From: Leptotrichia buccalis C-1013-b
GTDB taxonomy: Bacteria > Fusobacteriota > Fusobacteriia > Fusobacteriales > Leptotrichiaceae
Assembly: GCF_000023905.1 (NCBI RefSeq)
Contig: NC_013192.1
Span: 62,001-126,000 of the forward strand
DNA length: 64,000 bases
Reading direction: 5' to 3'
Positions 59,095 to 64,000 of the stretch are shown piece by piece. A program made the translations under genes and the position numbers. The notes below the pieces were generated by a model that searched no databases, was not told the origin of the DNA, and worked only from the letters and a program-made list of their open reading frames with translations. How positions within the stretch are numbered: position 1 is the first letter of the stretch; every line of letters starts with the position of its first letter.

Positions 59095-60789
59095 ATGAAA
59101 TTTAATGAATATGAGTATGAACATTTAGATTTAGAGAAAATAAAAGAGAATTTTTCGGAGTTAATAGAGAGTTTTGGAAAGGCAGAAAATGTGGAAGTAC
59201 AGATTGAGGCATTTGATAAAATTATAAAGCTGAGAAATCATATTGAAACTATGCAGACGCTTGTTTCGATTCGGCATAGTATTGATACAAATGATGAATT
59301 TTATGATAAGGAAAACGAGTATATGGATGAAATTAGTCCAATTTTGTTTGGATTTACTAATGATTTTTATAAAGCGCTTGTCAATTCAAAATTTAAAGAT
59401 GAACTCATCAAGAAATACGGGAAATTGCTGTTCGACTTAGCAGAAAATACATTGAAAGTTTTCTCGAACGAGATTATTCCAGATGCACAGGAAGAAAATA
59501 GATTATCTAGCAAATATTCAAAATTGATTGCCAGTGCAAAAATTGATTTTGATGGAAAAGAGCTTAATTTATCGCAAATGGTTCCTTACACTCAATCTAA
59601 AGACAGAAATGTAAGAATTGAGGCGGCAAAGAAAGTGGCTCATTTTTTTGCTGAAAATCAAGAAAAATTTGACAATATTTATGATTCACTTGTAAAAGTG
59701 AGAACTAAAATGGCACAGAAAATGGGATACAAAAATTATGTGGAATTTGGGTATAAACAACTTTCAAGACTGGAATATGATGCAAAAATGGTGGAAGGTT
59801 ACAGAAAGCAAGTACTTGAAAACATTGTTCCACTGCATACTGAACTTCGTAAAAGACAGGAAAAAAGACTGGGAGTGGAAAAACTTAGATTTTATGACGA
59901 GGCTATAAAATTTAATTCTGGAAATGCTGATCCGCATGGTTCGCCTGAGTGGATTCTGAGTCATGGGAAAATGATGTATAAGGAATTGTCGAAGGAAACT
60001 GATGAGTTTTTTACATTTATGACTGAGAATAATTTGCTTGACTTGCTTTCTAAAAAAGGAAAGATGAGTGGCGGATACTGTACTTATATTCCAGAACATA
60101 AGGCACCGTTTATTTTTGCCAATTTTAATGGGACTGCACATGATATTGATGTTTTAACGCACGAAGCAGGGCATGCTTTTCAAGTTTATCAAAGCCGAGG
60201 TTTTGATGTGCCTGAATATTTATGGCCGACTTACGAGGCTTGTGAAATTCATTCAATGAGTATGGAATTTTTAACTTGGCCGTGGATGGACTTGTTCTTT
60301 GAAAATGATACAGAAAAATACAAGTTTATTCATTTATCAGAAGCGCTTTTATTCATTCCTTACGGGGTAACTGTCGATGAATTTCAACATTGGGTTTATG
60401 AAAATCCAGACGTTACGCCACAGCAGCGTCGTGAAAAATGGCTTGAAATTGAGAAAAAATATTTACCAACTAGAGATTATGGGGAAATTGAAGAATTAAA
60501 AAATGGAATTTTCTGGTTTAGACAAGGGCATATTTTTAGCTCACCATTTTATTACATTGACTATACATTAGCTCAAGTGTGTGCTTTCCAATTCTGGATA
60601 AAATCAAGGGAAGACAAGGAAAAGGCATGGCAGGATTATTTAAATTTGTGTAAACTTGGTGGAAGCAAATCGTTCTTTGGATTAATGAAGTCGGCTAACT
60701 TGAAAAATCCGTTTGAAGAAGGGACAATAGCAGCTGTGATTCCGAAAATTAAGGAATATTTGGATAGTGTTGATGATATGAATTTGTAA
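59095..60789 (+). CDS. M3-family oligoendopeptidase (PepF-like)
   Basis: 564 residues. Zinc site HEAGH in DVLTHEAGHAFQVYQ with the third ligand Glu in YEACEIHSMSMEFL. Cytoplasmic; cleaves short peptides of roughly 5-17 residues. Size and motifs fit the M3 oligoendopeptidase F group. No operon partner. Confidence 0.93.
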   Translation: MKFNEYEYEHLDLEKIKENFSELIESFGKAENVEVQIEAFDKIIKLRNHIETMQTLVSIRHSIDTNDEFYDKENEYMDEISPILFGFTNDFYKALVNSKFKDELIKKYGKLLFDLAENTLKVFSNEIIPDAQEENRLSSKYSKLIASAKIDFDGKELNLSQMVPYTQSKDRNVRIEAAKKVAHFFAENQEKFDNIYDSLVKVRTKMAQKMGYKNYVEFGYKQLSRLEYDAKMVEGYRKQVLENIVPLHTELRKRQEKRLGVEKLRFYDEAIKFNSGNADPHGSPEWILSHGKMMYKELSKETDEFFTFMTENNLLDLLSKKGKMSGGYCTYIPEHKAPFIFANFNGTAHDIDVLTHEAGHAFQVYQSRGFDVPEYLWPTYEACEIHSMSMEFLTWPWMDLFFENDTEKYKFIHLSEALLFIPYGVTVDEFQHWVYENPDVTPQQRREKWLEIEKKYLPTRDYGEIEELKNGIFWFRQGHIFSSPFYYIDYTLAQVCAFQFWIKSREDKEKAWQDYLNLCKLGGSKSFFGLMKSANLKNPFEEGTIAAVIPKIKEYLDSVDDMNL

Positions 60790-60964
60790 TTTGCTTTTAG
60801 CAAAACTTCTAGTTTATTTCTTTTGTTTACAGTAGGATATTTATAGTTCATAATATATTTTCTTTTGATAATGTTTTTATGATTACTAATATTCTAAAAA
60901 AATTATTATGAGTTTCTATTTATCTTAAATATATCATACAATCTATGAACTTAAGTTTTGTTTT

Positions 60965-61079
60965 ATACTATTTCCCGTTTAAACAGTAGACTGGTTATGA
61001 ATTTCTTTGCAAGGGGTCAAGACCCCTTGTTCACAAATAATATAAAATATAACTTCTATTTTTAAACATGATTTAGTAT
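60965..61079. mobile_element. MITE, family B, simple copy
   Basis: 115 bp with ATACTATTTCCCGTTTAAA at the left and, in reverse complement at the right, ATACTAAATCATGTTTAAA. The centre holds GCAAGGGGTCAAGACCCCTTGT (61010-61029), the hairpin of family A in opposite orientation. It lies directly before the nuclease-helicase gene. The gap 60790-60964 has no other feature. Confidence 0.72.
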
Positions 61080-61113
61080 TATATAATAAATAATGTTAGG
61101 AGGTTATTATAAA

Positions 61114-62967
61114 ATGAACCATAGTACTCTGATTTTAAAAGTTAAAAATATTATAAATTCTAATGATACTACTGCTTATATTAACAAGTTAGGAACTATT
61201 TTAAGAAATAAAAAAATTGATGAAAAAGATATGAGTATAAGTGAATCTCAAGTAAAAGCATGGAAAGATTGTTTTAAATTTTTAAAAGAGAATCTTACAG
61301 GCATCAATAAAAATATTGATTTATTATTTGAATATAGTTTGCCAGGAACTATTCATGAACGTCCTGACGTCATTATCCTTACAGAAAAAAAATTGATTAT
61401 ATTAGAATTTAAAAGAAAAAAAAGACCTGAAAATGAAGATATTAGCCAAGTTTTAAGATATAAAGAATGGATCAAAAATTTTCATTCTACAACAAAAGAG
61501 AGAAATCTTAAAATTAAAGAATATATTGTCTGTACCTTTCCATATAGCAATCCTTATCAAGAGAGAGGTGTCAATATTTTAACTTCTGAAAATTTTAATG
61601 ATACATTAAAAAAGGAACTTGAAAGAGAAAAGGAAACTACACCTAGCATTATTAATAAATGGATACATTCAAGTATGACAATAATGCCAGATATGTTAAA
61701 AGCAATAGAACTTCTATATAAAGAAAATAAACTTCCTTACATTTCTGACGTAAATAAACAATGTCTCAATACAGTTAAAGAATATATGAGAGAAGTTTAT
61801 CAAAATTCTAAAATTAAAAAGAAAAATACTAAATTAGTAATTGTTGTTGATGGTGTTCCAGGAGCTGGAAAAACAGCATTAGGATTTAATATCATTCATA
61901 CTGCTAATAAAAAAGGAAAATTAAATGCTGTTTATATAACAGGAAATGGACCTTTAGTTGACGTTCTTAGTTATCAACTAAACAACATTATAGAAAACCG
62001 TGCTGCTGCTCCAAACATTATAAGAAGTATGAAAAATTTTAAGAGTAAACATAATAACAATAATGATGATAAAAATGTAAAAATATTAGTGTTTGATGAA
62101 GCTCAACGTGCTTGGAATAAACATGAAAATAATGAATCAGAACCTAAAATTTTACTTGAAGCTGGAAATCAAATAGCAAATAAATATGGATATGCAATAA
62201 TTCTAGTTTTATTTGGAAATAAACAATACATATATAAAGGTGAAGAAGGTGGACTATCTTTGTGGCTTAAAGCAATAGAGGAGAGTGAAGATTGGAATAT
62301 TCTACTTTCAGATAATCTAAACAAACAGATTGATAAAAATGAATTTACTAAAAAAGAAAGAAGAAGGGTTGATAAAAGATTATACCTATCTACTTCTATT
62401 AGAGGGAATTCTAATGATTGTAGTAAGTGGGTGAATAAAATCATTTCAGATGAAAGTATTGAGGATATAAAAAAAGAATTTGAAAAAATAAATAATACAT
62501 CATTTACAATCTATTTAACACGTTCTCAGGAAAAGGTTAAAAGTTACTGTGAAAAATTAGATGAGAACAAATCATTTGGAATTTTTGTATCTAATTTTAG
62601 TTCAGAAAAAAATATTATTTTTAATAACCGTGATAATACTGCATATGGTAAATGGTTTTTAGGAGAAAGTAAGAATCTCTCAACATATTGTTCTGTTTTT
62701 GGGTGCCAAGGATTAGAGCTAGATTATCCAATAATAAAATTTAGTGATGATTATACCAGAAAAAATGGAAAATGGATTTACGGTGGTAAGAAATATGAAA
62801 ATGCAATAAATAGTAAAATATATCAAAATCCTGAGGATATAGTCGAAAATAATTACAGAGTCCTTTTAACTAGAGGAAGATATGGAATGATATTATTTAT
62901 TCCAGAAAATAAAATTTTTGATGAGACATATGAATATTTTAAATCTATGGGAATAAAAGAATTATAG
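61114..62967 (+). CDS. Nuclease-helicase fusion: PD-(D/E)XK-like N-terminus plus DUF2075 ATPase
   Basis: 617 residues. Around residues 80-100 is a restriction-like core (ERPDVIILTEKKLIILEFKR: Asp85, Glu98, Lys100). Walker A GVPGAGKTAL at 247-256, Walker B KILVFDEAQRAW (Asp328, Glu329), a later LSTSIRGNS and the SF1-like C-terminal motif YRVLLTRGRYGMILF. DUF2075 proteins are relatives of SF1 helicases, often found in defence islands. Stands alone behind a MITE. ATG 61114 follows AGGAGG. Antiviral role is inference. Confidence 0.85.
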   Translation: MNHSTLILKVKNIINSNDTTAYINKLGTILRNKKIDEKDMSISESQVKAWKDCFKFLKENLTGINKNIDLLFEYSLPGTIHERPDVIILTEKKLIILEFKRKKRPENEDISQVLRYKEWIKNFHSTTKERNLKIKEYIVCTFPYSNPYQERGVNILTSENFNDTLKKELEREKETTPSIINKWIHSSMTIMPDMLKAIELLYKENKLPYISDVNKQCLNTVKEYMREVYQNSKIKKKNTKLVIVVDGVPGAGKTALGFNIIHTANKKGKLNAVYITGNGPLVDVLSYQLNNIIENRAAAPNIIRSMKNFKSKHNNNNDDKNVKILVFDEAQRAWNKHENNESEPKILLEAGNQIANKYGYAIILVLFGNKQYIYKGEEGGLSLWLKAIEESEDWNILLSDNLNKQIDKNEFTKKERRRVDKRLYLSTSIRGNSNDCSKWVNKIISDESIEDIKKEFEKINNTSFTIYLTRSQEKVKSYCEKLDENKSFGIFVSNFSSEKNIIFNNRDNTAYGKWFLGESKNLSTYCSVFGCQGLELDYPIIKFSDDYTRKNGKWIYGGKKYENAINSKIYQNPEDIVENNYRVLLTRGRYGMILFIPENKIFDETYEYFKSMGIKEL

Positions 62968-63142
62968 GTATAATTTTTTATTACACTTGATTATATACTT
63001 GAACCTGTACAAAATTAAACTATTAAAAATCATATAAACTTATGGTTTGAACAAAATAGTCATAGCTTTTGAGTTCAGTTTTAAATCAGTTTTACCATAC
63101 AATACACCTAAAAATAAATTTAAAGATATTTATATTTTCCTA

Positions 63143-63171
63143 TTGATTTTAGAAAGAATTAGTGCTATAAT
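63143..63171 (+). promoter_or_regulatory. Promoter of cysK
   Basis: TTGATT, 17 bases, TATAAT, about 63 bases before the start codon. Confidence 0.6.
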
Positions 63172-63233
63172 AATTGTAGATACAAATTAATAAAATAAAA
63201 AATAAATATATTTAAATATGGAGGTAATTTATA

Positions 63234-64000
63234 ATGATTTATGAAAATATTTTAGATTTAATTGGAAACACACCTGTGGTGAAATTAAACTTTTTAAATG
63301 AAGAAAATGTTGCTGATATTTATGTTAAGCTGGAAAAATATAATATTGGTGGGAGTGTAAAGGATAGAGCAGCTCTTGGAATGATAGAAGCGGCTGAAAA
63401 AGAAGGAAAATTACAACCAGGTGGGACAATTGTTGAACCTACTTCTGGGAATACTGGAATTGCGTTAGCTTTAATTGGAAAAGCAAAAGGATACAGAGTA
63501 GTAATTGTAATGCCTGACTCAATGAGTGTGGAAAGAAGAAGCATTTTAGCAGCTTACGGAGCAGAGTTAATTTTAACAGAAGGTGCTAAAGGAATGAAAG
63601 GTGCAATTGCAGAAGCTGAAAAATTAGCAGCTGAAAATGGATATTTCCTACCTCAACAATTTGAAAATTCTGCAAATCCTGCAAAACATTATGAAACTAC
63701 AGCAAAAGAAATTTTGGATGATTTTCCGCAAATCGACGCTTTTATTTCAGGAGTTGGAACAGCAGGAACTTTATCAGGAGTTGGAAAAAGATTGAAGGAG
63801 GAACGTCCTGGTGTTCAAGTGTTTGCTGTTGAACCTGCAACATCTGCTGTGTTATCTGGAGAACAACCTGGAAAGCATTTCCAACAGGGACTTGGTGCTG
63901 GATTTATTCCTGGGAATTATGATCCTAAACTTGTAGATGAAATTATAAAAATAACAAATGAAGAAGCTATTGAGTTTGCAACAAGAGCTTCAAAGGAAAA
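63234..64000 (+). CDS. cysK: Cysteine synthase (3' end beyond window)
   Basis: The visible 255 codons read without a stop to the window end. Pyridoxal-phosphate lysine in YNIGGSVKDRAAL, substrate loop PTSGNTGIALA, and GVGTAGTLSGVGK phosphate-binding loop. Makes cysteine from O-acetylserine and sulfide. GGAGG precedes the ATG. No partner gene is visible. Confidence 0.95.
   Translation, partial: MIYENILDLIGNTPVVKLNFLNEENVADIYVKLEKYNIGGSVKDRAALGMIEAAEKEGKLQPGGTIVEPTSGNTGIALALIGKAKGYRVVIVMPDSMSVERRSILAAYGAELILTEGAKGMKGAIAEAEKLAAENGYFLPQQFENSANPAKHYETTAKEILDDFPQIDAFISGVGTAGTLSGVGKRLKEERPGVQVFAVEPATSAVLSGEQPGKHFQQGLGAGFIPGNYDPKLVDEIIKITNEEAIEFATRASKE

Overview
The window is AT-rich Gram-negative-like bacterial DNA. 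Its 16S rRNA, the cbi/eut gene repertoire, the codon bias and the small secreted MKK(I/V)LF... proteins suggest a Fusobacteriota member, most likely Leptotrichia. The genus is my recognition of the 16S sequence, not a computed placement.

Layout. (1) 1-4.5 kb, plus strand: nikABCDE-type ABC importer (nikA cut by the window edge), ending at a terminator shared with the opposing operon. (2) 22.3-4.6 kb, minus strand: a full ethanolamine-utilisation (eut) microcompartment operon. It is read from one promoter near 22.27 kb through a leader with an ANTAR-type terminator-overlapping hairpin. Order: eutM, eutM, eutS, eutP, a eutK-like gene, eutM, eutE, eutT, pduL, a conserved eut protein, eutN, a 98-residue EutQ/EutT-N-like protein, eutG, eutV, eutW, eutA, eutB, eutC, eutL, eutH, a secreted HAD phosphatase broken by one amber codon, and a short eutQ. 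(3) 22.4-34 kb: two copies of a cobalamin riboswitch plus cbiM. The first copy is decayed and fused to an ABC ATPase remnant; the second drives cbiMNQO-cbiA-cbiC-cbiD. Two toxin-antitoxin pairs, a MATE pump with a HxlR regulator, and copies of a ~110 bp MITE lie between or beside them. (4) 34-50.5 kb: a patchwork in which cbiL, cbiF and cbiK are scattered among an AAA/DUF4143 ATPase, a GIY-YIG remnant, a YhcG nuclease, small secreted or membrane proteins, tRNA-Gln, gapA, a cupin and a MITE-interrupted methyltransferase. (5) 50.5-59 kb: ssrA (tmRNA), mnmG, rsmG and a complete rRNA operon (16S-23S-5S-tRNA-Asn). (6) 59-64 kb: an M3 oligoendopeptidase, a MITE, a nuclease-helicase (DUF2075) gene and the start of cysK.

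How it fits together. Ethanolamine ammonia-lyase (EutBC) needs adenosylcobalamin. EutT makes that cofactor, EutA reactivates the enzyme, and the neighbouring cbi genes supply cobalt uptake and corrin-ring steps under cobalamin riboswitch control. Acetaldehyde made in the EutM/S/L/N/K shell goes to ethanol (EutG) or to acetyl-CoA and acetyl-phosphate (EutE, PduL). EutVW would sense ethanolamine and release the leader terminator. The cobalamin part shows decay (truncated cbiM, a cbiD-cbiT chimera, missing cbiE/G/H/J/P here), often next to MITEs. Several other genes carry single clean lesions: the HAD amber codon, a homopolymer frameshift in a signal peptide, and a precise MITE insertion in a methyltransferase gene.
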